38,863 bases of DNA, taken from an uncultured Porphyromonadaceae bacterium (GTDB taxonomy: Bacteria; Bacteroidota; Bacteroidia; Bacteroidales; Muribaculaceae). The stretch is from NCBI GenBank assembly GCA_937892215.1, contig CALAVE010000068.1, positions 1-38,863 of the forward strand, written 5' to 3'. The first letter of the stretch is position 1. Each line of letters begins with the position of its first letter. The position numbers and the translations under genes were made by a program. Positions 25,123-33,111 of the stretch are shown here, in pieces. The notes beneath the pieces are model-generated. The model saw only the letters and a list, made by a program, of their open reading frames with translations. It made no database searches and was not told the origin of the DNA.

Positions 25123-25854
25123 ATGAAAAAGATTATCACATTCATGAGTTTACTGTTCATGCTACTGCCGGTAAGCGTGAGCGTCTCAGCGCAGGGATAT
25201 AGCGGTGAACGCTTCTACGACGGTGAGCACAAGAACGTGATTTCGGGCTACGTGATGGGTGGCTCGAATGTGGTTACCGGCGGATTCGGAGGCCTATCGG
25301 GCACTTACGTGAGGCACTTCACCCCGCGCTGGTTTCTGGGCGGAGACGCACAGATGCAGTTCGGCAAGAAACTCTTCTCGATTGACGCTACGGGCGGTTA
25401 CCGCCTTCCGGTGAAGTATGGAAACATCTATTTTACCGGAAAAATCATGTATAACTACTACGGCAAGTTCGGCTTCCATGAGCAAGCCTACAACCTGTCG
25501 GCCACATGGGAAAGCGCCTACGTGGACATCCGCATAGGCGAGTCGATTATCCACTATCACAGTCATGTGTGGGGCAAGGGCTGGGGCTACACCGAGCCGC
25601 TGACGTTCACCTTCGGGTTCGGAGTCAACATCAGGCACCGCAATAATCCGTGGAACCTGGGCCTCTTTATCCGCAACTATGACCAGTTCTACTATGAGAA
25701 CTGGAACATCAACTGGGGTCTGCGGTGGCACGCCCGCGTGAAAGAGCCCTGGACACTGTTCGGCGAGCTGAACGTGCGTCCGGCCGGCAGTATCAGCCAG
25801 CTTGCGAGTAAGTATGAGACATCGATGAAAATAGGTTTGAGATATAAAATGTAA
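25123..25854 (+). CDS. Predicted outer-membrane beta-barrel protein, conserved in Bacteroidales
   Basis: 243 residues: a signal peptide ending VSAQG, then Gly/Tyr/Trp-rich amphipathic strands (SGYVMGGSNVVTGGFGG; FGFGVNIRHRNNPWNLGLF) ending in GLRYKM. This is the pattern of a small eight- to ten-strand outer-membrane barrel. It resembles the TraO-like barrel proteins of Bacteroidales, but no conjugation genes are near, so I do not assign that role. The next gene, a metallophosphoesterase lipoprotein, starts six bases after its stop, so the pair is one operon. Confidence 0.7.
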   Translation: MKKIITFMSLLFMLLPVSVSVSAQGYSGERFYDGEHKNVISGYVMGGSNVVTGGFGGLSGTYVRHFTPRWFLGGDAQMQFGKKLFSIDATGGYRLPVKYGNIYFTGKIMYNYYGKFGFHEQAYNLSATWESAYVDIRIGESIIHYHSHVWGKGWGYTEPLTFTFGFGVNIRHRNNPWNLGLFIRNYDQFYYENWNINWGLRWHARVKEPWTLFGELNVRPAGSISQLASKYETSMKIGLRYKM

Positions 25855-25860
25855 ATCGTG

Positions 25861-26886
25861 ATGAAAGCGAAATATATACTGATAGCCGCACTTGTGGCAG
25901 TGGCGATGACACAGACGTCGTGTGAGAAGGTAAGTCCTCAGGGAGTGCTTATGGCGGGCACCGGCGTGGAGGACCGCGTGGAGATGTCGGAATTGTACTA
26001 CAGGCAATATCTGATGGACGGCGGGGCCAACGACATCATAGTGGGCGACAACGACTACACCTTCCTTGTGGGTGGCGACAGCCACCTGACCACCGACCCG
26101 GGCCGCATGGACGAGATGTTTGCCATAGGCTTGGAGAACAACGACCTGATGTACTGCCACCTGGGTGATATAGCCGACACCAAAGCCGAGTACTACATAC
26201 GGCTCGACTCGCTGATTCAGGAGGCGAAAATGCGCTACGTAAACAAGTATTACACGCGGAATGACTTGGGTCGCTGGCAGCGCAAGGACGACCCCGACGA
26301 CAAAATCGGGTACGAATATGACGTGATTAAATTCCCGTTCTACCCGGTGGTGGGCAACCACGACCTGACCCACAACGGGTGGGCTTTGTGGAGCAATATC
26401 TTCAACTCGTCGTTCTACGAGTTTGACGTGATTCTGGGCTATGATGAACTTGGGCAGGAGATTCGCGACCACTTCATCTTCCTGGACACGGCCAGTGGCA
26501 CCCTGGGCAAGAAGCAAGTGGAGCTGATAGAGAAGGGACTTCTCGATGGAGATGGCATGTACTACCGCCATACGTTCGTCTTCAGCCACACCAACATCTT
26601 CCGCCCGTCGTCGTGGCAGTTTGCCTCCACGTTCCCACGCGAGGAGACCTACTTTCTGCTAAAGCAATTCGACAAGTGGGATGCCTCGATTGTGTTCTGC
26701 GGCCATGTACACGCATGGGACGAGCGCGAGTATAACGCGGTGTACTTCTTGACACTGGACTCGATGAGCGAGCGCAACAGTCCCAATCCCGGCGACTATC
26801 TGGTGCGCGTGAGGGTGAGCACGGACGGAGATCTGAGCTTTGAGAAGGTGCGCATGAACTACGTGGCGAAGGACGCCAAGAAGTAA
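25861..26886 (+). CDS. Calcineurin-like metallophosphoesterase lipoprotein
   Basis: Lipoprotein (signal ending TQTSC, lipid Cys21) with the full two-metal phosphoesterase set in order: GDSH (72-75), GDIAD (102-106), GNHD (165-168), FSHT (241-244) and GHVH (281-284). The 341-residue protein should hydrolyse a phosphoester or phosphoanhydride outside the cytoplasm; the substrate cannot be told. Start is the ATG at 25861 rather than the GTG three bases earlier. It is encoded directly after an outer-membrane barrel and is followed by a hairpin at 26938-26975. Confidence 0.85.
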   Translation: MKAKYILIAALVAVAMTQTSCEKVSPQGVLMAGTGVEDRVEMSELYYRQYLMDGGANDIIVGDNDYTFLVGGDSHLTTDPGRMDEMFAIGLENNDLMYCHLGDIADTKAEYYIRLDSLIQEAKMRYVNKYYTRNDLGRWQRKDDPDDKIGYEYDVIKFPFYPVVGNHDLTHNGWALWSNIFNSSFYEFDVILGYDELGQEIRDHFIFLDTASGTLGKKQVELIEKGLLDGDGMYYRHTFVFSHTNIFRPSSWQFASTFPREETYFLLKQFDKWDASIVFCGHVHAWDEREYNAVYFLTLDSMSERNSPNPGDYLVRVRVSTDGDLSFEKVRMNYVAKDAKK

Positions 26887-26937
26887 GACTGACAGCCTGC
26901 ACACGGTGCATCGCCGTGAGGCACAAGAGAATAACGA

Positions 26938-26975
26938 ACATTGCCGCGACCCATTGTGCAGGGCCACGGCAATGT
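26938..26975 (+). terminator. Hairpin after the metallophosphoesterase gene
   Basis: ACATTGCCG (26938-26946) pairs with CGGCAATGT (26967-26975), and flanking AATAAC/TTATT extends the stem. The tail TATTTCC is only weakly T-rich, so termination is plausible rather than certain. Confidence 0.5.
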
Positions 26976-27000
26976 TATTTCCTGGGCGGAGAGGAATTTA

Positions 27001-27185
27001 ACCCGAATCGGTCATTAGGCCGACAGAAGGCGGTTTTAGAATGTCTATTTATGCCATAACAGTTTTCTTTCGGCATCTTGCTTCAGAAATTGTCTCACCA
27101 TAGCCCGCTATGCCTTCGACAATCTCTTCGCAACCTTCTCAAAATAAAATCTGCTCTGGCATAAATCCTACTGACCGAATCGGGT
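27001..27185. repeat. 185-bp self-complementary (MITE-like) repeat, copy 2
   Basis: Same length and ends as copy 1 at 5715-5899 (outer arms ACCCGAATCGGTCATTAGG and CCTACTGACCGAATCGGGT). Differences between the copies partly keep pairing: here the inner arms read ATTTATGCC and GGCATAAAT and pair perfectly. That suggests the folded form matters or that the copies descend from a palindromic ancestor. Confidence 0.8.
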
Positions 27186-27409
27186 TAAACCGCCGATTTC
27201 ACGCCAGATTGGATTACAACCGCAAATTAACGCGAGCCACAAAGTGCTCATTGAGCGAAGGCGAGATAATTACCGCGGATTATTTTTGTGCAACACCACG
27301 TGGGAACATGGCGATAGGGGTTATGGGACTTATAGGGCTTATAGCCAACGGCGCCACGCCCTTACGGGGGATAGCGGAGCAAGGGGCGATAACGGATAGC
27401 GGTTAAAGC

Positions 27410-27443
27410 AACAGACCGGCTATCGCTTGATAACCGGCCTGTT
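27410..27443 (-). terminator. Hairpin ending the tRNA-Leu transcript
   Basis: On the minus strand AACAGGCCGGTTATC pairs with GATAGCCGGTCTGTT through all 15 positions (two G-U pairs) around a four-base loop. It starts two bases past the tRNA discriminator base. Only GCTTTAA follows, so the U-run is weak. Confidence 0.6.
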
Positions 27444-27445
27444 AG

Positions 27446-27527
27446 TGCCCAAGAAAGGACTCGAACCTTCACGCCTCGCGGCACACGCACCTGAAACGTG
27501 CGCGTCTACCAATTCCGCCACTTGGGC
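27446..27527 (-). tRNA. tRNA-Leu(CAG)
   Basis: 82-base class II tRNA. The acceptor arms GCCCAAG and CTTGGGC pair, followed by discriminator A. The anticodon loop TTCAGGT sits on the stem CACGT/GCGTG and gives anticodon CAG, reading CUG codons. The TTCGAGTCC T-loop and the leucine-type variable arm are present. CCA is not encoded. Minus strand; upstream promoter 27545-27575 and downstream hairpin 27410-27443 make it a single-gene transcript. Confidence 0.95.
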
Positions 27528-27544
27528 ATTTGTGAATTGCGGTG

Positions 27545-27575
27545 CAAAGTTACGCAAAAAAGTGAAACGTGCAAA
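27545..27575 (-). promoter_or_regulatory. Bacteroidetes-type promoter for tRNA-Leu
   Basis: On the minus strand TTTG (27572-27575), a 19-bp gap and TAACTTTG (27545-27552), placing the start about 10 bases before the tRNA. Confidence 0.7.
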
Positions 27576-27758
27576 GGAAAACGGAAAAATCTTTCATTTT
27601 TTTGAAAAAATGTCCGGTCTGAGGCGTGATAAAGGGGCATAACACAACAAAAACAACGGGAAACAACAGAAATTAGTGGGGCCATGCGGGAGCGGACGTA
27701 CCACCGGCCTACGGTGCGGTGCCGAGGTCGTGTGGTTGGGGATGATGGCGGATTGGGA

Positions 27759-27790
27759 TTTGTGGGATACGAGAATTATTGCTAACTTTG
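27759..27790 (+). promoter_or_regulatory. Bacteroidetes-type promoter for the repeat leader and slyD
   Basis: TTTG (27759-27762), a 20-bp gap and TAACTTTG (27783-27790). Transcription from about 27797 would give an unusually long leader of about 240 bases that contains the whole repeat tract. Confidence 0.65.
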
Positions 27791-27823
27791 CGCTGAAAAT
27801 GAGTGATATTTAGTAAAACAAAC

Positions 27824-28000
27824 ACTGATAGTTGCTCAAAGACAGACAAAATTAAATACGATTACAAACTCAGAACAGATACGAGTACTGATACTGACTC
27901 AAATACAAAGACAGGTACAGATACTAACTCAAATACAAAGACAAGTACTGATACTAACTCAAAGACTGATAGTTACTCAAAGACTGATACGAATTCAAAG
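27824..28000 (+). repeat. Imperfect 18/30-bp tandem repeats in the slyD leader
   Basis: Units start at 27824 (18 bp), 27887 (30 bp), 27917 (30 bp), 27947, 27965 and 27983 (18 bp each). Typical unit: ACTGATACTAACTCAAAG; the 30-bp units add TACAAAGACAGG-like sequence. All spacings are multiples of three, and a GTG-initiated frame (27803-28015, 70 codons) stays open across them, encoding alternating Thr/Ser and Asp/Asn/Lys. There is no ATG or clear ribosome site for it, so coding status is doubtful. The tract is A-rich and poor in G, so as RNA it would be largely unstructured. Confidence 0.75.
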
Positions 28001-28038
28001 ACGAATATTAACTGAAATACAAAACTACTGAGACAGAC

Positions 28039-28620
28039 ATGGAAAAGATTCAATTCGGAAAATATGTGAGCCTTGCTTATGAGATATTCACTACCGGTGC
28101 CGACGGCGACGCGAGCGTGTTTAAGTTTACGGCTGAGCATCCCGACAACTTTGTGTTCGGCATGGAGCCGGGTATGCTGGAGGCGTTTATGCACCGCATA
28201 GAGGGCTTGGAGCCGGGCGCAGAGTTTGAGTTCACGCTCACTCCGGCAGAGGCGTTCGGCGAGGTGAATCCGGAACTGGTGATAGAGATTGATAAGTCGG
28301 TGTTCACCATCGACGGCGAGTTTGACAGCGAGCGTGTGTTTGTGGGCGCTGTGGTGCCGATGCAGACGCAGGAAGGCCATCGCATGGACGGATTTGTCCA
28401 GGCCATCACCGACAACAAGGTGACTGTGGATTTCAATCACCAACTTGCCGGCGAGACTGTGAAATACGTGGGCAAGGTGCTGGGCGTGCGCGAGGCCACG
28501 GCCGAGGAGCTGAACCCGAAGCATCATCGCTGCGGATGCGGTTGCGACCATGACCACTGCGGTCACGACCACAATCACGACGAGCACGGCGGCTGCGAGG
28601 GTTGCGATGGCTGCCACTAA
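28039..28620 (+). CDS. slyD: SlyD-like FKBP-type peptidyl-prolyl isomerase with metal-binding tail
   Basis: Cytoplasmic prolyl isomerase and chaperone; SlyD also handles nickel in enterobacteria. The FKBP domain is interrupted by the insert-in-flap region, with the diagnostic VDFNHQLAGE (130-139) and GMLEAFMHRIEGLEPG. The tail (162-193) contains nine His and seven Cys residues in 32 positions, a strong metal-binding signal. The start is the ATG at 28039, directly after the repeat-rich leader. A strong terminator follows at 28661-28705. Confidence 0.95.
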   Translation: MEKIQFGKYVSLAYEIFTTGADGDASVFKFTAEHPDNFVFGMEPGMLEAFMHRIEGLEPGAEFEFTLTPAEAFGEVNPELVIEIDKSVFTIDGEFDSERVFVGAVVPMQTQEGHRMDGFVQAITDNKVTVDFNHQLAGETVKYVGKVLGVREATAEELNPKHHRCGCGCDHDHCGHDHNHDEHGGCEGCDGCH

Positions 28621-28660
28621 GCCCAGAACGGCCATCGGGGCCGGCGATAAGAGATAACGC

Positions 28661-28705
28661 GTGAGGCGACACCCTGTGTTTCTAAGGGTATCGCCTCACT
28701 TGTTT
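28661..28705 (+). terminator. Rho-independent terminator of slyD
   Basis: GTGAGGCGACACCC (28661-28674) pairs with GGGTATCGCCTCAC (28686-28699) at 13 of 14 positions, loop of 11, then TTGTTT. It separates slyD from the convergent phosphatase operon. Confidence 0.85.
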
Positions 28706-28748
28706 CGCTACCGGAGGGCACCGGTGCTGCCCGGCCGTGTGGTAATGG

Positions 28749-30056
28749 CTACTTGCTCCAGTCCACCACGGTCTTGAGTTTCTCCACGTAGTAGGGTTTT
28801 ATGTGGTCCCACTTGTAATATGGGAACATATCGGAGGTGAATGGCAGCCGCGCCTCGTGCTCGTTGAGCAGCACTTTCACCAGAATGTCGCCCTGCGCTC
28901 CACCGGCGGGGCGGTAGAAAATCATCTGGATGTTGCAGGCCATGGGGAAGATGTTATAGTTCTGCCAAGCCTTGTGCACGTTGTCCAGGTCGAGTGTGTG
29001 GTGATTCACGTCGTCCAGTTCCATGAGGCACGCCAGCGGAAGCACGCAGGTTTCGTGTCCGAAGCGCAAGTTGGCTCCGCGGTGACCGCCGGCGATGGCC
29101 GTGTCGGCACTGGCAATGATGTTCTTGAACAGGTCGCGCTCAATGAACGGCAGTCGGCTACCGTTGGCCGGAGCGGGTCCCCAGTTGATGTACCAGTAGA
29201 TATTGTTCAGTCGCCAGAGTTCGTAGATTTCGTCGGACGTGAAGAGATAGAACAGGTCCATGTTGTCGAAGATGTGGTGGTCCTGAATTCCGCCGGCCAC
29301 GTCGAAGATATCGGACATCAGCGCCTTGGCATCGATACTGTCGGCCACGAAAGCCGAGTCGATGAAGAGTTGGCGTGCGAAACGGCGCGCGTCGATATTG
29401 GCCCGCTTGATGCTGTCGCTGATGAGTTTCATGCGTGCGCGCAGCGGGTTGGCGAGCGTGTCCTCACCGTAGCCCCAACCCATGTAAGGCATATCGTGGA
29501 TTGAAGCGTCGGTGGATATGCGCAACTTGGGGTTGAGCCCCTGCAAGGTCTGCGTCTCGTTGAGCATGGAGAGGATGCAGCGTATGACTATTGTGGAGCG
29601 CGCGTCCACCACCGCGTCACCGGCAAAGACACCCGGGAAGTTGCGATACATACGCTCGGCGATGCCTCGGTGCTGCTCGGCACCCACGTCGCTGAGTTCG
29701 CCCACCCTACCCCGGGCGGCGTCGCGCACGAAGCGCAGTTCGGAGAGCACTTTCTTGCCGAGTTCGGTGAGCATGTGGTTGCGCTCGCCTTTCTTGAGAG
29801 CCTCCACCGGCTTGGTGTAGGCACTCATGCGAGTGGACCAGCGGCTGCCGTGGCGGCCATAGTGTTCGATGTGGAACGCCTCGTAGCCGGCCGGTGTCGC
29901 AGTGAGATGCGGCAGAGGCTGAGCCGGATAGGGATAGTTATAGTGGTTGCTGGCGCTGCGGGTGTAGAGAGCGCTGATCTCGTCGCGCGGGGACACGGCC
30001 AGAGCCATAGCCGCAACGGCCACAACCATTAATGATGTCAGAAGGATTCGTCTCAT
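28749..30056 (-). CDS. Secreted histidine phosphatase, MINPP/phytase-like (third gene of the operon)
   Basis: Histidine acid phosphatase, clade 2. After a signal peptide (about 1-20) the active-site motif RHGSR occupies 68-72 in HYGRHGSRW, with the nucleophilic His69. The C-terminal acid motif appears as FGHE (His334, Glu335). The 435-residue length suits Bacteroides MINPP-like enzymes, which remove phosphates from inositol polyphosphates such as phytate; other phosphomonoesters are possible. It is the last of three tandem paralogues, 36 bases after the second. The shared motif DVGAEQH and a ...FPMACNIQM...GG(A/Q) region run through all three. Confidence 0.88.
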   Translation of the reverse strand: MRRILLTSLMVVAVAAMALAVSPRDEISALYTRSASNHYNYPYPAQPLPHLTATPAGYEAFHIEHYGRHGSRWSTRMSAYTKPVEALKKGERNHMLTELGKKVLSELRFVRDAARGRVGELSDVGAEQHRGIAERMYRNFPGVFAGDAVVDARSTIVIRCILSMLNETQTLQGLNPKLRISTDASIHDMPYMGWGYGEDTLANPLRARMKLISDSIKRANIDARRFARQLFIDSAFVADSIDAKALMSDIFDVAGGIQDHHIFDNMDLFYLFTSDEIYELWRLNNIYWYINWGPAPANGSRLPFIERDLFKNIIASADTAIAGGHRGANLRFGHETCVLPLACLMELDDVNHHTLDLDNVHKAWQNYNIFPMACNIQMIFYRPAGGAQGDILVKVLLNEHEARLPFTSDMFPYYKWDHIKPYYVEKLKTVVDWSK

Positions 30057-30092
30057 AAGATTATTATGGTTTATGCTTGTTGAACAAAGGGT

Positions 30093-31421
30093 TTACTGCA
30101 TGTCACGGTCGAAACTCACCACGGGTTGGTTGCTGAGCTTATTGATGTAATAAGTGCGGAGTTCGTCCCACTTGTAGTAGGGGAACATATCGGTGGTGAT
30201 GGGTAGTGTGGCCTCGCGCTCGTTGAGCAGCACCTTCACCAGGATGTCGCCCTGCGCACCGCCCACGGGCCGATAGAGCACCATCTGGATGTTGCAGGCC
30301 ATGGGGAAGATGTCGTAGGAGCGCCAGTACCGGTCCAAGGTCTCCATATCGGAGGTTTGATAGTCGGCCCCATTTAGGCCCATGAGGCAAGCCAGCGGCA
30401 TGAGTACCGATTCGTGACCGAAACGCAGTGCGGCACCGTTGCGTCCGCTCAGAATGGCGTTGTCGGCCTCCTTGATAAAGTCGCGCAGGAGGTTGCCGTT
30501 GAAATAGACGATGCGGTTCCGGTTGGCGGGTGCGTCGCCGTCGATAAGGTACCAGTAAACGTTATTATATCGCCACAATTCGTAGAGTTCGTCCTCGCTG
30601 AAGATGTCCCACTCGTCCATCCCGTCGAAGGCGTGGTGGCTCTGCATGTTGCCGATGCCGTCGAACATCCAGAGCATGAGGTGTCGCTTGTCGCGGATGC
30701 TGTCGCGGGCATACTTGGCGTCGAAAATGCGGCGCAGGAACTTGTCGGGGTTCACGTGCTTCTCCAGGAAGTCGCCGTGCAAATGCGCCACTTCCTTGCG
30801 CAGCGGATTGATGGCCTTGTCGCGCCAGTTGTTCATGAAGTACATATCGTGCTCGCTGGCGTCGATGGTGAGGTCAATTCCGGGGTTGAACGCCTTGAGT
30901 TGGTCCACCTCGTTCTGCATGGAGAGGATGCAGCGGTTCACCACCGTGGACTTGGCATCGACACGCGCCGCACCACGGAACACGCTGGGGAAGTTTCGCG
31001 CCATTCGGTGGCCGATTCCCTTGTGTTGCTCAGCGCCCACATCGCTCAGGTCGCCTTCACGGCCCTTGGAGAGGCGGCTCATGAGGCGATAAGTTTCCAG
31101 CAGTTGCTGTCCGCGCTTGGTGAGTTTGCCCAGGCCGTCGGCCTTCTCCAGTTCGGCCAGCGGCTCGTCGTACATCTTGGTCATGTGGAGCCAGCGGCTA
31201 CCGTGGCGGCCATAGTGGTCGATGAAGAACGGTTCGTAGCCCTCGGGCGAGGGCGTGAGTTCTGGCAGGTTTTGGTCGGGATAAGCGTGATAGTTGTTGG
31301 CGCTTATCAGTTTGTTGGCACGGATATCCTGCCGTGCGGTGGTAGTGTAGGTGAACGTTTGGGCGTTAGCGCCGAGGGTCAGCGCAAGGCCCAGAGTGAC
31401 AGTTGCAATTATCCGTTTCAT
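30093..31421 (-). CDS. Secreted histidine phosphatase, MINPP/phytase-like (second gene of the operon)
   Basis: 442 residues with a signal peptide ending GANAQ. RHGSR lies at 72-76 and the acid motif reads FGHES. It is closest in layout to its two neighbours and differs mainly in the N-terminal 45 residues and the middle region (for example HEHDMYF-type loop SEHDMYFMNN). It follows the first gene of the operon by six bases. Predicted to act in the periplasm or at the surface to release phosphate from phytate or other inositol phosphates. Confidence 0.88.
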   Translation of the reverse strand: MKRIIATVTLGLALTLGANAQTFTYTTTARQDIRANKLISANNYHAYPDQNLPELTPSPEGYEPFFIDHYGRHGSRWLHMTKMYDEPLAELEKADGLGKLTKRGQQLLETYRLMSRLSKGREGDLSDVGAEQHKGIGHRMARNFPSVFRGAARVDAKSTVVNRCILSMQNEVDQLKAFNPGIDLTIDASEHDMYFMNNWRDKAINPLRKEVAHLHGDFLEKHVNPDKFLRRIFDAKYARDSIRDKRHLMLWMFDGIGNMQSHHAFDGMDEWDIFSEDELYELWRYNNVYWYLIDGDAPANRNRIVYFNGNLLRDFIKEADNAILSGRNGAALRFGHESVLMPLACLMGLNGADYQTSDMETLDRYWRSYDIFPMACNIQMVLYRPVGGAQGDILVKVLLNEREATLPITTDMFPYYKWDELRTYYINKLSNQPVVSFDRDMQ

Positions 31422-31427
31422 TGTGGT

Positions 31428-32726
31428 TTATAGTTTTTCGTATTCGTTATCCATTCGGCTCAGTTTCTCCTCGTAGTAGCGTTTCAGGTCGGCCCAGCGG
31501 CAGTAGGGGGCGGAGTCGTGCCCCACCGGCAACTGTGCCTCGTGCTCGTTGATGAGCACTTTCACCAGGATGTCGTCCTGACCGCCGGCAACCGGGCGGT
31601 AGAACACCATCTGGATGTTGCAGGCCATGGGGAAAATCTCGTAGTTTCGCCATGCCTCGGCCACCTGCGCGAAGTCGTCAACGCTAACGTTGAAGTTGTC
31701 CAGTTCCATGAGCGTGGCCAGCGAAATCAGCACCACGTCGTGCCCGAAGCGCAGGTCGGCCGCTCGCCCGCCGTTGGCAATCACGTCGTCGGCCGTGGCA
31801 ATCATTTCGCGCAGCAGGTGCGCCTCCTGATAAGGCACCATGTTGCGAGTGTGCGGTGAGTTGCCGAACGCTATGTACTGCTGAATGTTATCGTTGGCCC
31901 ACATTCGGAAGAGGTCCTCGGTGGTGAAGAGTTGGAACAGCGAGTAGTCGGTCTTGTGGTTCTGCAGCGACACGGCCACCTGGCGCAGCAGGTGCATGAG
32001 GTAACTCTTTTCGCTGTCGGTAAGCACGTCGTTATCGAACATTAACTGCCGCGAGAACTTACGCCAGTCCACCGGATAGAGTCCGGGCGGCACTTGCTTG
32101 CGAGCCTCAGCCTTGAGTTTGCCCAGTTTTTCTTGCGCGGAGCCGTTGGCTATCACCTTCATGTCGGCATGGCTGGCATCTGTGAATATGCGCAGAGCGG
32201 GGTTGCTGGCTTGCAGCACGGAGGTCTCGTTGAGCATAGAGAGGATGCAACGAATCACCACCGATGAACGGGCACGCACCACCTTGTCGCGGCCGCGGAA
32301 CACCTGCGGGAAGTTCTGGAGCATGCGTCGGGCAATGCCCTGATGTTGCTCGGCGCCCACATCGGTTAGTTCACCCCGGCGCGTGTCGGACTGCAGTTGC
32401 CAAGCCTTCAGGTCGTCCAGAGTGCGCTTGCCCAGCGGAGTGAGCAGGTTGGCACTGTCGAGCCGCTCAAGGAAGCGAACCGGCTTCACGTAGTCGCCCG
32501 GTTCTATGAGCCAGCGGCTGCCGTGACGGCCGTAGTGGTCGATGTAGAAAGGCTCGTAGCCCTCGGGGGCCGCGGTGAGTGCGGGCAGGGGCTGAGCCGG
32601 GTATGGATAGGCATAGAGGCAGCCACCGCTTTTACAGGGGTTGGCCGCAAAGTCATCGAACGTGGCGGCTCCCGAGAGCAGTGGCACCACGGCCCACAAA
32701 ATCAGCAATAAACGTTTAATCAGCAT
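31428..32726 (-). CDS. Secreted histidine phosphatase, MINPP/phytase-like (first gene of the operon)
   Basis: 432 residues from the ATG at 32726 (a TTG six bases earlier is also open). Signal peptide MLIKRLLLILWAVVPLLSG, then RHGSR at 67-71. The acid motif is FGHDV, so Asp replaces the Glu seen in the other two; histidine acid phosphatases of the phytase type use HD, so it may differ in specificity or proton donation. The extra Cys pair in CKSGGC (31-36) is not shared with the other two. It begins the three-gene operon. Confidence 0.88.
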   Translation of the reverse strand: MLIKRLLLILWAVVPLLSGAATFDDFAANPCKSGGCLYAYPYPAQPLPALTAAPEGYEPFYIDHYGRHGSRWLIEPGDYVKPVRFLERLDSANLLTPLGKRTLDDLKAWQLQSDTRRGELTDVGAEQHQGIARRMLQNFPQVFRGRDKVVRARSSVVIRCILSMLNETSVLQASNPALRIFTDASHADMKVIANGSAQEKLGKLKAEARKQVPPGLYPVDWRKFSRQLMFDNDVLTDSEKSYLMHLLRQVAVSLQNHKTDYSLFQLFTTEDLFRMWANDNIQQYIAFGNSPHTRNMVPYQEAHLLREMIATADDVIANGGRAADLRFGHDVVLISLATLMELDNFNVSVDDFAQVAEAWRNYEIFPMACNIQMVFYRPVAGGQDDILVKVLINEHEAQLPVGHDSAPYCRWADLKRYYEEKLSRMDNEYEKL

Positions 32727-32812
32727 AAGCAAATTTGAATTTCAGTTTTAGAGTTTTTTAGTCACCGGGTTTTGAATGTAATGATGTTGATAATTCCATT
32801 TCCGAGATTTCA

Positions 32813-32846
32813 CAAATTTAAGAAAAATTTTTCGATTTATCCGCAA
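32813..32846 (-). promoter_or_regulatory. Weak promoter candidate for the three-phosphatase operon
   Basis: On the minus strand TAAATTTG (32813-32820) with TTG (32844-32846) 23 bp upstream, a gap longer than usual. The leader would be about 80 bases. Confidence 0.4.
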
Positions 32847-33111
32847 TTACCCCACAAAATAACCATTATAGCGTATCATGTTGCTGAAAAATCAGTCGTC
32901 GAACGATAATTGATAATGCGTTGCTGACGTGAGGTGGATAGCGCGGAAGTCATACCACAAATGACAGCGGATGGCGATATGGGTGACTATAAACACCGAT
33001 GTGCGCAAATGCGTCACAAATTATTTGCCAATGAGATATGGTGATGGCAAATGTACGGACGCTCTATCAACCTAAGAGACATCCGCACAACTGAGTTAGC
33101 ATGAACAATTA

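Larger units (their letters stand above)
26887..27445. other. Intergenic region with hairpin and repeat copy 2, 559 bp
   Basis: Contains the hairpin at 26938-26975, the 185-bp repeat (27001-27185) and the tRNA terminator (27410-27443). From 27186 to 27409 there are only short imperfect direct repeats (GGGGTTATGGGACTTATAGG-like) and an unpaired TATTTTTG box (27281-27288). Open frames here are short and not convincing. Confidence 0.6.
27528..28038. other. Intergenic region between tRNA-Leu and slyD, 511 bp
   Basis: Holds the tRNA promoter (27545-27575), the slyD promoter (27759-27790) and the repeat-rich leader (27824-28000). Between 27580 and 27750 I see only a small hairpin CACCG/CGGTG and no gene. 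Confidence 0.6.

Noticed and set aside
25123..25854. TraO-type conjugation protein
   Set aside because: The barrel pattern is similar, but no other conjugation gene is near, so the specific name is not supported.
25294..26589. 431-codon minus-strand frame across the barrel and phosphoesterase genes
   Set aside because: It is antisense to two well-supported genes and has no family signature.
27110..27406. 98-codon frame running from the 185-bp repeat into the next region
   Set aside because: It starts inside the repeat, is not kept open with meaning in copy 1 and shows no motif.
27427..27642. 71-codon frame across the tRNA-Leu region
   Set aside because: It reads through the tRNA gene on the opposite strand and is an artefact.
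28077..28635. Minus-strand frames opposite slyD
   Set aside because: The slyD protein has clear domain motifs and a metal-binding tail; the antisense frames are shadows.
33086..33091. CACAAC upstream of the CRISPR relic as a third, decayed repeat
   Set aside because: Only six to seven end bases agree and the distance would leave a 20-bp spacer, so chance is the simpler reading.
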